Of a DNA stretch of 64,000 nt, positions 47,136-59,490 are shown piece by piece. The stretch is taken from NCBI GenBank assembly GCA_019009955.1, contig CM032232.1, positions 70,450,001 to 70,514,000 of the forward strand, given 5' to 3'. Made by a program: the position numbers and the translations under genes. The first letter of the stretch is position 1. Each line of letters opens with the position of its first letter. The notes beneath the pieces are model-generated. The model saw only the letters and a program-made list of their open reading frames with translations, did not search any database and was not told the origin of the DNA. This DNA is from Riptortus pedestris (lineage: Eukaryota > Arthropoda > Insecta > Hemiptera > Alydidae).

Positions 47136-48411
47136 AGAAAGGTTTTATTCTTATTGGGTAGATCAGTCAGGTTCGTATCATTTGCAATGAGTAGGTTGTG
47201 ATTATTTGTAGGAGTGGGGGTTTACTTTTGTAAGAAACCTGGTAGTAAAACATTGCTAGCTATTAGTTTAATATTGCTGAAACAACACTCTTATGAAGTA
47301 CTGTTGAAAATAAATTAGTTTAAAGATGGATGGGAATATGGAGAATCCATTAATCTAAATTTGGGCGAACTTCATAATGATGTTATTTGAAATTCTGGTT
47401 TGGGGCGAAGTTGTCAGAATGAAAAACCAGAGTGTATATTTCTGACACAAACATGTTTTTGGCAGGTCTTGCTACCATTATCAGGGGGTTTTCATCCAAA
47501 CGGGTTCGCAGTTTTAAAAATGAGTCAAGTTCAGCCCTGAACTATAATGCATTCTCCTGACCTCAACATTGTCAGATCCATTTTCATCAATAAGCCAGTG
47601 CTGTAACAATCCTTCAGTTCTGACATCCGAATCAAGAATTCTCAAAGACCGATTCATAGAAATGGAGCAAAGTCGTAAATAAATAATGCAAAAAGGAAAA
47701 TAACAATCTTCAGTAAGCAAAACTATGACAAGATCCAAATATCACTAGCCTTAGTTTATAATTTGTTGGACATGAGAGGATCGGGGCTACAATTGTTGAT
47801 ACATAAATATCCCATGAGGTGGAGGAACGGACAACTAAAGGCAAAAAACGAAAAATACAAATAATTTGATTAATATTTAAATAAGATATATAAACAGGGT
47901 GTTTAGTAAGTAGATAGACAAACTTCTACAGTTGTCTTTACTGTTCAGAAGGAACAAAATTGATCGTATGATGTATGTTCCTAATCTTAATAATATTGGA
48001 GAAAAATCAATTTTGTGATTTTCTAATGTACCTATGTTTTATTGCATAAATTCAGCTGCAGCTGATAAATTATTGCTAGTGAATGTTTTCTGGCTATGTC
48101 ATTCTGAAGTGCATTAAACTCTCTTTAATAGTCGTTTATTTTTATTTGCAATTTCGGTTTTACAAATACTTTTAACAGAATCTTAAAATTAAAAAAATAA
48201 ATTTTATTAAAGAATCCATAAATTTGAAACCTCAAAAACCATCCTCTTAATCAACTTAGAACTTTTAGTTTTTAAGAAAAACTTATTCCATGAATATAGC
48301 TTTCTTTTTCATCACATTTCACGAGACTTTAACAAGCGTTGGAAAGCCGCATATTTATTTTAAAAACTAACGGCCAATCAAATAATCTATGAATTACGTT
48401 ATGTGTATTTT
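47136..48411. other. AT-rich spacer, no gene seen
   Basis: About 1.3 kb. A weak family A L-interior resemblance (GGACATGAGAGGATCGGGG, then AAACGAAAAATACAAATAATTTG) occurs at 47768-47870. The minus frame at 47514-47738 has no recognised motif. Confidence 0.35.
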
Positions 48412-48628
48412 TTTTCTATATTGAATATTACCAGACATATTTCCATATTCTCGTTTTTTTGCGATAAATAACCCCCCCCCTCCTACTCATGTCTTAATAA
48501 CCATTTTATTTGAATCCTAAATACTAAATATTGTTCTCATTGAACTTTTACTTTTCGAGATAAATTCAAATACTTGAGGGACTTGGAAAATCTGCTTATT
48601 TAACGCAGCACTTGCGCGAAGGACTTTT
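48412..48628 (-). mobile_element. Family A element, L subfamily, head half
   Basis: Reverse: TTCTATATTGAATATTACCAG core edge, C-run with CTCCTACTCATGTC (L interior), GAAAATCTGCTTATTTAACGC and the diverged head CAGCACTTGCGCGAAGGAC. Core, microsatellite and tail are absent. Confidence 0.72.
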
Positions 48629-48834
48629 TTGCCATCTCTCAAGAAGAATCGATGGGCCTTCGAATACGTTTGCTGATTGTTGTTATACCATGTCTTGTGT
48701 CCACAGTGAGCATCTTATACCCCTATATCTATTATATGTTACGTAATTATTGTACAACCCCTACAGTTTACTTTCCAAACAATATAAACATGTTTAAGGG
48801 AGCAAATGTCGTTTATAGTTTTTATTATTTTTTT

Positions 48835-48837
<3 letters not shown>

Positions 48838-48893
<56 letters not shown>

Positions 48894-48902
48894 TAAATAT
48901 AT
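48838..48902. repeat. (TA)n microsatellite at family B insertion point
   Basis: About 24 TA units, then TACATATATAAATATAT immediately before ACTAGCT of the family B copy. Confidence 0.93.
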
Positions 48903-49912
48903 ACTAGCTCAGATACCCGGCTTCGCCCGGGAATTGATTTGAGGCTGAATGGTGATGGTATTTTTTTGGCAAGGCTTTACTTTGCACACTATTTTGGCAT
49001 TTACCCGTCCCAGTGTTTAGGGTTTATACCCGTTGTTGGCATTTGTTAATACTAAAATTATTTTTTTATGTAAGACTTCACTGTCCTCCAAATTGTCATA
49101 TTTCCCGTCTCCTGTGCAATATATTAAGGACAAAATATTAACTTAGATTTGAATTCATTTTTCCAGGTGAAGAACCTGATAGTTCAAATAGGAATGAATT
49201 GTTGAGCATATCAATATTTCTACGCAAATTACTTGCTCCACACATTGTTCCTGGAGAAATGTATAAAACATAAGTTAATCTAAATAACAAAGCAAAAAAC
49301 TTTTGTTATGTGCATGTTTGTCGAAAAACAAATAGACAATGAAGTATCGCATATTTTTATTTCAGGCCACCCTTATAACCACCACTTCGTTCTAACCTAA
49401 AAATTTTAATATAGCTTATAATCATGGAAGAATTAATGCTAATTGACATACCGAGTTTTGTTAAGTTCGGTTCAATCGTTAGCGCCCAATAAAATAGTTG
49501 ACTCCCTTTTTAGTTTATAGTGTATATCTCGTTTAAACTTTGTTAAAAGACAAAAATGAATATCACAAAAGTTACTCTAAATAACAAAATAAACAACTTT
49601 TGTTATGTTTATATTTGCCGAAATACCGCTATTTTTAAATTCAGGTCTCCCTTACAACCCTCACTCCTGTTCGCCTCAGAGGATATTAATATAGCCTAAA
49701 GTCTAAGTTGGGTTAGTAGTAATATACATACCAAGTTTCATAAAATTCGGTTCAGCCCTTTATGCGTGAAAAGATAACAAACAAACAAACAAATAAACAA
49801 ACAGATACCAAAGAAGCAAAATGCAGTTATGGTGTCTATGACAAGTGAAACGAAAAGTTATCATGAAATTTCGTGAATAAAATCAATGTACAGACAGAGG
49901 TTACAATTTTAT
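48903..49912 (+). mobile_element. Family B element, one internal unit
   Basis: Starts ACTAGCTCAGATACCCGG with the 5' GC hairpin and ends at GAGGTTACAATTTTATATA. It is about 580 bases shorter than the copy at 14709 because it holds only one TATATCTCGTTTA unit (about 49521) where the other has three. It shows strong similarity to the 14709 copy through the first 500 bases. No coding frame. Confidence 0.85.
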
Positions 49913-50529
49913 ATAAATATATATATTACCTTGAAAAAAGAGGTAAAGCCGAAGCCGGCTTCCGTAGCTTCGCCTGTAGCGGGAAGCGGCACCCTTTGAT
50001 CTCCCCCACTCTCTTGCTCCTGACTTCTAATGGAAGAAAGAGCTTCTTATCTACAGTAGCTGTGGCTTGTCACAGCCAGCGTCTTCCTACCGACGAACAG
50101 CTGTTATTTTTAAATTGCCTCAATTCTCGTTTGATCATTTTCTCCGAAGGGCACAGCGTTGTTGCTACCGCGGAAAAAGAACAGATGATCTTGGTACAAA
50201 ATAAATATTGAACCTTGTAGAACCATAGGTTTTAGTTATCGTGATATTAATCCGGCTTCCACCACCTCCCCCCCCTTTTTGTATGCAACTCTGAGAATGG
50301 GTACTAAAGCATCGAAATTCCAGTGCTATATGAAGTTAAAATTCCTAACTATCCCCAGTTGCTGTGAGCTTGTAAGTTCATGAATCTCCTGTATATAGAA
50401 GTTCTATTTAGACAGTGGTGGTTGAAAAAAATCAACAACACTACTTGTTTTCACTTATTTTTACAGAGCTAGCTTTCAAGGATGTCAATCATTTTCAGCT
50501 TTCTGTTGAAATAATATAACAAAAAAGTA
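49913..50529. other. GC-richer patch with unrecognised 112-codon frame
   Basis: The plus frame at 49873-50211 begins inside the family B end and runs through a GC-richer patch (about 49935-50200) containing the perfect palindrome GAAGCCGGCTTC. The product has no recognised motif. CAAAATAAATATTGAACC follows the stop and could be a polyadenylation context. I regard coding as unlikely but not excluded. Confidence 0.2.
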
Positions 50530-51078
50530 GAGTCCGTTACCACGATGCTGCGTTAGTCCGATGTAGAGATAGAGTCCGTTACTCCGATGCTGCGTTACTC
50601 CGATGTAGAGATAGAGTCCGTTACTCCGATGCTGCGTTACTCCGATGTAGAGATAGAGTCCGTTACTCCGATGCTGCGTTACTCCAATGTAGTGATAGAG
50701 TCCGTTACTCCGATGCTGCGTTACTCCGATGTAGAGATAGAGTCCGTTACTCCGATGCTGCGTTACTCCGATGTAGAGATAGAGTCCGTTACTCCGATGT
50801 AGAGATAAAGTCCGTTATTCCGATGTAGAGATAGAGTCCGTTACTCCGATGCTGCGTTACTCCAATGTAGTGATAGAGTCCGTTACTCCGATGCTGCGTT
50901 ACTCCGATGTAGAGATAGAGTCCGTTACTCGGATGTAGAGATAGAGTCCGTTACTCGGATGTAGAGATAGAGTCCGTTACTCTGATACTGCGTTCCTCCA
51001 ATGTAGAGATAGAGTCCGTTACTCTGATACTGCGTTCCTCCAATGTAGTGATAGAGTCCGTTACTCCGATGCTGCGTA
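50530..51078. repeat. Minisatellite derived from the family A head
   Basis: Tandem array of a 42-base unit (AGTCCGTTACTCCGATGC, TGCGTTACTCCGATG, TAGAGATAG) with some shorter units of about 24 bases lacking the TGCTGCGTT part. The last unit runs directly into TGCGTAAACTAAGTAGATTTCCC, the second part of a family A head, and the unit itself resembles AGTCCGTCACGCAGGGGCTGCGT. The array therefore appears to be a tandem amplification of the element's 5' end. Because 42 is a multiple of three, the array reads as a 14-residue repeat (50587-50802), which is not a real gene. Confidence 0.88.
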
Positions 51079-51330
51079 AACTAAGTAGATTTCCCAGGTT
51101 ACTAGTGATCTCATTTCCCATCCCCCTGGTCCGATTTTAACCGTTAAAATGAAGTTGATCTTTAGTTTTGTATAGAACGCTTACATGGTAACAACAAACA
51201 AAACAATAATTGGAACGGGACCTCATTTTCGTTGTATCCTAGAGTGGATCGATGGACATTTCAAGATTTTTCGATAATCGCGTCATGAGTACAACCATAG
51301 CTGATGTTTCTTAAGGGCAATTTACTAAAA
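51056..51330 (+). mobile_element. Family A element, compact copy without microsatellite
   Basis: Head (from the last minisatellite unit), GTAGATTTCCCAGG, then a direct jump to CCCCCTGGTCCGATTTTAACC, a shortened core edge (GGTAACAACAAACAAAACAATAATTGG), then the tail (ACCTCATTTTCG) and a diverged palindrome (GATGTTTCTTAAGGGCAATTTACTAAAA). The microsatellite and hairpin are deleted. Confidence 0.75.
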
Positions 51331-53892
51331 CTTTCGTTTAAGCTACAACAATAAAATAGGCTTATCAAATTAAAATAAATTAAAAAAAAAAAAGTTATTC
51401 TCATAATCTTTCCATATCATATATGATGTCTATATATTCAGCAAATTAACCACCGGAGTTTCCCACTTCCTGCCCTAAAATATAGCAACGGGAATTGGCT
51501 AATATTGTTAAAACTCATAATATTTAAGGAATTACGGGAATAGAAATCCGTATTCAATGTTTTTTAAAGAAATCCAAAAATTATTTGCGGTTTGACTACA
51601 ATACGGAGGCGTATTTGTTAATTATGGATTGAATGGGAAGATAAATAAAAATACGAAAATATCTCTGTTTCTATGCATCGGATAAATTGAAAGTTTTAAC
51701 AATAAATTAGTGGATTTTTTTTTTGAGATTAATAAAAAAGGTCTCATAAAAATTTACTGTAACTCAATATGGCTTAGAAAACTGCCCCTCTCAAACACAG
51801 CACGTTGGAACTGTTGTCCTTATTTTAGCCATGGATGTGATAATTCGTGATAGTCATTAAAAATTATACTCATAAAATCAATAAATATGTTATAATGTGT
51901 GAAAATAAATGGAAATGTATTTTGTAGCACTACCTAATATGCATTATATGTGCATTGTGTAATTGGTAGAATCAGAATTTGAAATGTAATGGAAAACTGT
52001 TAAAGGGATATTTATGTCTCTCTAGAGTTTATTAGGATTTTTCTAGAGAGGTGTTAATAATAACCACTTAGAGCAAAGGGTGTAAAACGAGATGCTTTTG
52101 CAACAGCACTAGTGAAAGGATTTTTATTGTTCTAATAAAATGGAGTAATAGTTACAACTTGCCTAAATATTATTTTTATGGTCGGGTGTTATTTTTTATG
52201 TTCACTAGGGGTAGAAATAAAAGAATAGAGCAGGATTGCTCAATGACCTCAGCAATTTTTTTTTTAATTTTCCTACGATATTCGTCCCAAAAATCCCTTG
52301 CTTTTAAAATTATGCCAATACAAATCAATAGGTATTTACATTTTTCGAAGGAGTATTAACTGTTTCCCAGAGTCAGAACGAACTGGTCAATTATTTGGAG
52401 AGTAAAGTGAATCGTAAAAAAACTCTCTTCAGGGAAATCAGCTATTGTAGTTTTTTTATTGCGTGGTTGCCACATATGGTCTCAGAAAATATTTTGGATA
52501 ATATCAGTTTTAAAAAAATGTATATAGAAAGAACAAGAATTGTAGGAAATAAACTTTACAATAATACTGGATATGTAACGTATTCTATCCTGTTCATAAT
52601 ATCGGAATTGAATATTAGATTCCCCCCCCCCCACAGTGGTCCAAAAGCCACAATAAGCGGCAAATACCTATTAACTTTGAAAATACTTTAAAAATGGGTT
52701 TGTAATGTTTATAATATATGTTGATGTCGTTGGAAATGTTGTTTTGTATCGTTAACAAAGAACTAAACATGAATACGTTTCAAAACCTCTACTCGTTAAG
52801 GATAATGTAAAAACTTTCAGATATCGCTAAAATTATAACGAAATTGATTAATTATAATCAATCCAAGTAAAATTTACACAAAAATTTATTTCGAATGAAA
52901 AAATAAAAACATTCTTCCTTCAATATGAACATTTTATTTACATTTTCTTATTCAATTATTTTATTTATTGAAATTCATAATTCATTAAATAAATAAATCA
53001 ATAAATTATTTTATTTAAATTGGAATAAACATAATAAAAGAGATATATAATACATATTCAAATCAATTTACATAGTAGCATATCCTGCCCAAAGAGTTAT
53101 AAAATATATGCAACAAAAAATGAACGAATAAAAATCTTTTACGAAATAAAAATATTGAAAAAGAATAGGCATCTATTCACTATCAAAATGAAAAGATCAG
53201 GATGACATCAACGCCATAAAAACGATGAAATATTCTATCAAAGTTTTGAAAAATTAACATATAATAATCAATAATTATATTTTCTTCATTCCTTCCTCGA
53301 TCCTATAATTCCATTTAGTAAACATTCTGATTAAACAGAGCGTCTTATGCCCGGTATTTATTGTTGGTAAATTTTCTTTCAACCTCAATTTCCCACAAAA
53401 GTGGACGAAGGTGGATGAGATATTTATAAAATTGTTACTCTTAGGCTTTATCTTGACGAAAATATAAGTTAGAGCTTTGTGGAGCTTTTTTTTGAAACCT
53501 TATTCGAAGAAAGAAATTTAGGAATTTATCTCTATTTTGTTAGAACTCGTTTTAAGGGCTTATACGTAACGGATTAAAAACAAATTAGAAACCAACAAAA
53601 AACTTGAAACATACAGTATTAACGTTGCCAGAATGAAATTTGTCAATAGACAGTCTTAAGGGTCAGAATTTATCTTTTAAATTTGGCTTAGAAGTTAGAT
53701 TATTTTGTGAAAAACATGAATGTCGATTTAAATGTTATTCTATTGGCAATTGAAATTATATTAATTAAAAAGGCCACCGAAACACAAAGGTACAACCACT
53801 AAACTATAAAGAAATCAAATTCTCAAAACGAAATTTCACTTTTCGCTGAAATAGGTTTTTGCCGGCTTCGCACCCCTGTGCCCCCCACAACT
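51331..53892. other. AT-rich spacer, no gene seen
   Basis: About 2.5 kb. A half-palindrome like the family A tail end (CAGGGAAATCAGCTATTGTAG) occurs near 52429-52450, and a C-run with CACAGTGGTCCAAAAG near 52621-52650 may be a core scrap. Frames at 52159-52359 and 52395-52691 have no recognised motif. Confidence 0.35.
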
Positions 53893-54014
53893 CCCTTTAT
53901 TAATTGTACTAGTACTTGGTTTCACCAGGGAACGAAATTGATGAAACGATGTTATATCGAGTTTGGTGACGGTCAAACAAAACTTACAACTGCTAGAACG
54001 GCCACCGACGAATA
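53893..54014 (+). mobile_element. Family A core-edge fragment
   Basis: GAACGAAATTGATGAAACGATG, TATCGAGTTTGGTGACGGTC, AAACAAAACTTACAACTGCTAGAACGG match the end of the core. It stops at CGAATAAAG, directly followed by the head of the next copy. Confidence 0.55.
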
Positions 54015-54015
54015 A

Positions 54016-54545
54016 AGTTAACTAAGCAGATTTCCCACTTGCGTCACGTACTTTCATTTACCTCAAAACGTAAAAGTTCAATGGGAACAATATTTGGTAT
54101 TTAGGTTTCAAATAATGTGCTTCATAATATAACAGCATTATTACACATGACATGAGAAGGTGTGGGATTTTCTCAAGGTCGGAAACAAAAAAAAAATGCT
54201 AATAGATTAGTTAGTAATCAAGAAAGGGAAAAACCTATATAACAAAGTTTATAGAACATTACATTTTCAATAAGATAAGTTCTATACAATTTTTCGATCC
54301 GACCCATAATAACGGAGATATTAAGAATATTCGTAATCCGCCCCATCTAAACCGGCCTCCTTCCTACTGGTCGGATTCCAGCAGTCTTTAGTTTTCCGTA
54401 AAACATTGAAATGTCGAGTTTGGAATCGATCAGACAAAAATTGCGACCGCTTGAGCGTTTAGTTTGACATTTAAGGAAACTTTTCAAAAATCGCGTCATG
54501 AGTGTAAACTCAATAGCTGATTTCCCTTAAGTGAAATCTGCTAAT
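54016..54545 (+). mobile_element. Family A element, L subfamily, outer head missing, no microsatellite
   Basis: TTAACTAAGCAGATTTCCCAC, L interior (TTCAATGGGAACAATATTTGG, GACATGAGAAGGTGTGGG), core with CCGACCCATAATAACGGAG, then CGACCGCTTGAGCGTT and a direct jump to TTTGACATTTAAGG in the tail. It ends GATTTCCCTTAAGTGAAATC, TGCTAA. The first 15 or so bases of the head are lacking. Confidence 0.78.
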
Positions 54546-54650
54546 ATGCAAATATGACCGCATCTCATTGTCCCCTTGGTAGGGAGGACATTAGAAAACA
54601 TTTTTTGCAACCCTCGTCATGACAAGAAACTGAACAGCTGATCCCCGATA
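54546..54650 (+). mobile_element. Decayed family A tail scrap
   Basis: ATGCAAATATGACCGCATCTCATTGTCCCC, TGGTAGGGAGGACATTAG, CGTCATGACAAGAAACTG and CAGCTGATCCCC follow the order of the tail with many changes. The leading TGCAAATAT may be the core of an older copy into which the previous element inserted. Confidence 0.4.
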
Positions 54651-55000
54651 AAATGATAGTCGATATCTACTCGAAAAATCGAAGAGGGAGTAATCATGGA
54701 GGAGTTACTCCCCGAATAAAATCCTGGAGGAGAAGGGAGAAGGTGGAAAAACAAGAAAATGGAATATGCGGCGCCACCATCGCCTCGGATTGTTTGTTCT
54801 TGTTATATTGTGCGGAAACATCGATAGATTTCCTCTACCTCGCTGGAGCCCTATCTCCCTGCTAGGGACATCCGCTCTCTCTCTCTCCGCTTTCTTATGA
54901 ACCTCTTCCGCTGGATAAGGTCGGCTGATGAAAGAAAATGGTGGGGGGAAGTGCTCACTCGCTTTTCCTACCTATGTCTTTTTTACATATTTCCCTTTTA
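54651..55000. other. GC-richer patch, no recognised gene
   Basis: The plus frame at 54653-54865 (70 codons) covers a GC-richer patch with no recognised motif; a short (CT)n lies at 54880-54890. It may be an old coding or repeat remnant. Confidence 0.25.
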
Positions 55001-55050
<50 letters not shown>

Positions 55051-55070
55051 TATATATATATATATATTGA
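55001..55070. repeat. (TA)n microsatellite
   Basis: About 34 TA units with one GA interruption, not visibly associated with a family A core or tail. Confidence 0.93.
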
Positions 55071-55544
55071 CGTTCAAGTTCCACTTGAGTGGTAGTGACC
55101 ACAATAATCAAACTCATTATTACAAACTATCACTAATTCTTATAGCTTTCCTCAGACATATTTTTAAACGCGATTTACAATGCTAAGTATAAATTAATTC
55201 TACAAACCCCCCCCCCCAAAAAAAATAATATAAAAATAAAGAAATAAATAGGTACTGCAGGCGAATAAAAACAATGTCACCCTAAACCAATTTGATAATT
55301 TTCAACCATAGCCCATATTGAAGGAAATCATATAATATAGAGTTTTCAGCCAATATATCATTCAAAATATTATTACAGGCTCAAATACGAAAATGTCATC
55401 TTGAATGTTCATGTACTATGTGAGATACATGCAATATACTATATCAATTTTTATTTTACATTCTATATCTACATTTTAATTTTTATTTTATCACTACAAT
55501 ACACGGTATTTAACCGTATCATACCAAACTATTTGTTAATAACT

Positions 55545-55785
55545 AAAATCGGACAAGGTAAATGGGGGGGGGGCGAATATACAAAATATCTTCTTATTAC
55601 TAATCGGATTGAAAAAAAAAAAAGTGTATACCAAACCAACCTTTTTGGAAATTTATATTTAAGTGTCCAGCTTAAATTTGAATTCTTACTTGCATAGGCT
55701 TTTTATTCTGGAAGAATGCAGAATGGCCAGCGTCCACTGTGAGATCTGCCTAGTTTTCACAAACCATGCGTGGCATTCTTCGGAT
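55545..55785 (-). mobile_element. Decayed family A copy
   Basis: Reverse resemblances in order: CTAAAATCGGACAAGG, a G-run, ATACAAAATATCTTC, ACTAATCGGATTG, then GAGATCTGCCTAGTTTTCAC and CATGCGTGGCATTC for the head. Strongly decayed, with the interior missing. Confidence 0.45.
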
Positions 55786-56507
55786 TACAATTGAAAAAAA
55801 TTGACCGAGAGTCAAATACATGAGTCAACTATTAATTAATTTATTTTTGCTGGTCTTGCTCTTTCGAAAGATTTCTCTGAAGGGAATACATATATTGGGG
55901 TTGTTTTCATGGCGCTATTTTCATCAAAAAAAGTCGAGGTACTATCCATCGTACCTAAATAATGAAAGAAATTAGTTCAGTATAAATAAATAAATACACA
56001 CACACACACGCTCGCGTGTGTACATATACTAGTATATGTTGGCTAGAAGCCGAGATTTATTTTTAAGCTCAATATTTAAAGGTTTTATGTAACACTAATC
56101 ATCTAGTCAATGGCCAAAATCGGATATTTAAGAGGGACGATTTGAAGTAGAGATAAATTAAAAATATCCTTCGTTATTATGAAACGGATTGGATAAATAT
56201 TGCATAACCTAGCTAGTTTAATATGTGAAATTCTACAACTGTTATTTCCATTTTTTTGTTAATTTTAGTTATTTCAGCCTTTAGCATAATTACCTAACTC
56301 ATACCATTTTAACAATTCGTTAATATATTACGTTCTAACCTATAATGCGACGTATTCTTTGTATTTGACATTCAATACGCGAGATACGTGAATAAATTGT
56401 CGTCATGACGACATAAAACATTACATGTTCCAGGTGGCCAGTTTATATTTTATCAATAGCGTACTCATTATTGAACTCTCTCGGGCATAATGCGTTTGAT
56501 GGGGGTA
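55786..56507. other. AT-rich spacer with possible old core remnant
   Basis: Includes a short CA run (about 55996-56009), and at 56060-56260 weak similarity to a reversed family A core (AATGGCCAAAATCGG, ATCCTTCGTTATTATGAAACGG). No gene. Confidence 0.35.
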
Positions 56508-56737
56508 AAAGTTCGTGACGCAGGGGCTGCGTAAACAAAGCAGATTTCCCACTTCGGGGTTGATACACTTATAATCTCGTCTCAGCGCATATTTTCTATT
56601 TCTATGTAAAAAAAAAAAACTGACGAGAAGAAGGGTCAGGGATTGCTGAAATCGGGAAAGCACGAATAACTCGCATAATACTTGAGTCCAAAAAAAAAAA
56701 TACATAGAGCAATAATTGTAGGACATCAACAGTTCAA
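56508..56737 (+). mobile_element. Family A head and interior fragment
   Basis: GTTCGTGACGCAGGGGCTGCGT, AAACAAAGCAGATTTCCCAC and a diverged L-like interior (GGGTCAGGGATTGCTGAAATC). It is cut off by the next full head at 56738. Confidence 0.7.
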
Positions 56738-57125
56738 AAGTCCGTCACGCAGGGGCTGCGTAAACTAAGCAGATTTCCCACGTGAAGTTTTACTCTCATC
56801 CGTTATCCGCACCGATTTTATAAAAATGCAAATATCTTGGTTAATATTCAAGATAGAGAATAAATGTATATAACAATATGTATAGTAAATTTAATTTGAA
56901 ATAAGATTGATTTTATACAATTTTTCGATCCGACGTATAGTAACGGAAATATTTCGAATTTTAGAAAATCCTCCCCTCTAAACTCCCCCTTCCACTGGTC
57001 CGATTTCAGCCATTAACGAACTTGATCTTTCATTTTACATAAAACGACTAAATATCGAGTTTGGTAACGATCAAACAAAAATTGCGACCGCTAGAGCGGT
57101 AACAGACAAATATATATATATATAT
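56738..57125 (+). mobile_element. Family A element, left part, split by two family B copies
   Basis: Intact head after an A run (GTCCGTCACGCAGGGGC), a short interior (TTTTACTCTCATCCGTTATCC), a core with few changes, and a perfect ACCGCTAGAGCGGT hairpin. It ends in a TA run (57111-57125) where family B begins. The tail of the same copy is found at 59439-59623. Confidence 0.87.
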
Positions 57126-58360
57126 ACTAGCTGAGATACCCGGCTTCGCTCGGGAATTCATTTGGGGCTGAATGTTGGTGGTATATTTTTGGCAAGGCTT
57201 TACTTTGCACAATATTATGACATTTACCCGTCCCAGTGTTTAGGGTTAACACCCGTCGTTTATATGGATTTGTTAATAATAAAATTATTTTTTTATGCAA
57301 GACTTCACTGTTCTGCATATTGTCATATTTCCCATTTCCTGTGCATTATGCATAGATTTGAATTATTAATGAGAAAATATTGACATACATTTAAATAATT
57401 TTTTTCATTTGAGGTACCTGGTAGTTCATATTGAAAAGAAGTGTTGAGAAAATTTCTCTAAATAACAAATTAAACAACTTTTGTTATTTGCATATTTGCC
57501 GAAACCCCAATAGGAAATCACTCCTCCCCGTCCCTAGAAATAGTATGGCTTATTATAAGGAAGGCGTTAGTGCTAATTCAAATACCGAGTTTGGTTTAGT
57601 TCGGTTGAGTCTTTTGTGCCAAATAAAATTGTGGACTCCCGCTATAGTTTTTAGAGTATAACTCATTTATACTTCCGTATACGCCAAAAGTGAATATAAC
57701 AAAAATTACTCTAAATTACACAACAAACAACTTTTGTTATGTTCATATATGCCGAAAAACCAATAAGAATCGAAATATCGCTATTTTTAATTTCTGGCTT
57801 CCCTTATAACCCCCACTCCTGCCCGTCCCTAGAAATGTTGGTATGGCTTGTTATAATGAAAGCGTTAGTGCTAATACACATACCGAGTTTTATTTAGTTT
57901 AGTTGATTCTTTTGTGCCAAATAAAATTGTGGACTCCCGCTATAGTTTTTAGAGTATAACTCATTTATACTTCCGTATACGGCAAAAGTGAATATAACAA
58001 AAGTTACTCTAAATTACACAACAAACAACTTTTGTTATGTTCATATATGCCAAAAAAACCAATAAGAATCGAAATATCGCTATTTTTAATTTCTGGCTTC
58101 CCTTATAACCCCCACTCCTGTTCGTCTCAGAGGGTATTAATATAGCCTAAAGTCTAAGTTGGGTTAGTAGTAATATACATACCAGGTTTCATAAAATTCG
58201 GTTCAGCCGTTTATGCGTGAAAAGGTAACAAACAAACAAACAAATAAACAAACAGACACCAAAGAAACAAAATGCAGTTATGGTGTCTATGACATGTGAA
58301 ACGAAAAGTTATCGTGAAAAAAAATCAATGTACAGACAGAGGTTACAATTTTATATATAT
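57126..58360 (+). mobile_element. Family B element, two internal units, in a family A microsatellite
   Basis: Starts ACTAGCTGAGATACCCGG and ends GAGGTTACAATTTTATATATAT. Two internal units with AACTCATTTATACTTCCGTATAC at about 57660 and 57957 (spacing about 297). It is directly followed by another family B copy with only TATATAT between, so both sit in what was one TA run. Frames at 57162-57383 and 57431-57661 are chance frames inside it. Confidence 0.85.
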
Positions 58361-59431
58361 ACTAGCTAAGGTACCCGGCTTCGTTCGGGAAATCATTTAA
58401 GGCTGAATGATGATAGTATTTTTTTGGGCAAGGCTTCAATGTTTACAACTACACTTCCCGTCGGCCCGCATTGTTTTGCTGTGAGGGTCAGGCAAGCGAC
58501 TTATATATGAGAAATTTTATATTTGAAGAATAAAAATAAAAATGTGTTCCTAATCTATCCCTTGCCACTTAAAATAAATGAGGCGAAGGGAGAGGGAGAT
58601 TTATAATCTCACTAATCCGAATCATACTTAGTACTAAATAATCGAAATAGATAAGACTAAAACCTAACATCATTTGTCATAATATGCCTATATTAAAAAC
58701 ACTTAAATAAGTACTAATAAAATCGTCGACTCCCGCTATAGATTTAGCTTATATCCCGTATTTACTTCATTTTACGACATAAGTGAATGAATCAAAAGTT
58801 GCTCTAAATAACAAAGTAAACAACTTTTGTTATGTGCACCTTTGCCGAAAAACAAATAGAAAATGAAATAACGTGAATTTTTACTTCAGGCCTCCCTTAT
58901 AACTCCCACTCCTGTCCGTCCCTAGAAATGTTAGTATAGCTTATTATAATGAAAGCGTTAGTGCTAATACACATACCGAGTTTTATTCATTTCGGTTGGG
59001 TCTTTCGTCTCAAATAAAATTGTTCACATTCCTTATAGGTTTTTGCGTATATCTCGTTTATAATTCAGTATACGAAAAAAGTGTATATAACAAAAGTTAC
59101 TCTAAATAACAAAATAAACAACTTTTGTTATGTTTATATTTGCCGAAAAACCAATAGGAATCGTAATATCGCTATTTTTAATTTCAGGCTTCCCTTATAA
59201 CCCCCACTCTTGTTCGTCTCAGAGGGTATTAATATAGCCTCAAGTCTAAGTTGGGTTAGTAGTAATATACATACCAAGTTTCATAAAATTCGGTTCAGCC
59301 GTTTATGCGTGAAAAGGTAACAAACAAACAAACAAACAAACATTCACGAAAGAAACAAAATGCAGTTATGGTGTCTATGACATGTGAAACGAAAAGTTAT
59401 TGAAAAAAAAAGCAATGTACAGACAGAGGTT

Positions 59432-59438
<7 letters not shown>
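58361..59438 (+). mobile_element. Family B element, diverged 5' part, in a family A microsatellite
   Basis: Starts ACTAGCTAAGGTACCCGG. The first 400 bases differ from the other three copies (for example CTTCCCGTCGGCCCGC and a different segment up to AAAATCGTCGACTCCC), while the internal units (about 58756 and 59049) and the 3' end (TTCAGCCGTTTATGCGTG) match. It therefore represents a subfamily. It ends in the TA run that leads to the family A tail. Confidence 0.8.

Positions 59439-59490
<52 letters not shown>

Noticed and set aside
50587..50802. Open frame encoding a perfect 14-residue repeat
   Set aside because: It is the family A-derived 42-base minisatellite read in phase; 42 is divisible by three, so the frame stays open without selection.
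52900..53200. Possible LINE 3' end in A/T-rich sequence
   Set aside because: Only base composition and scattered A-rich phrases suggested it; no protein motif was readable in any frame.
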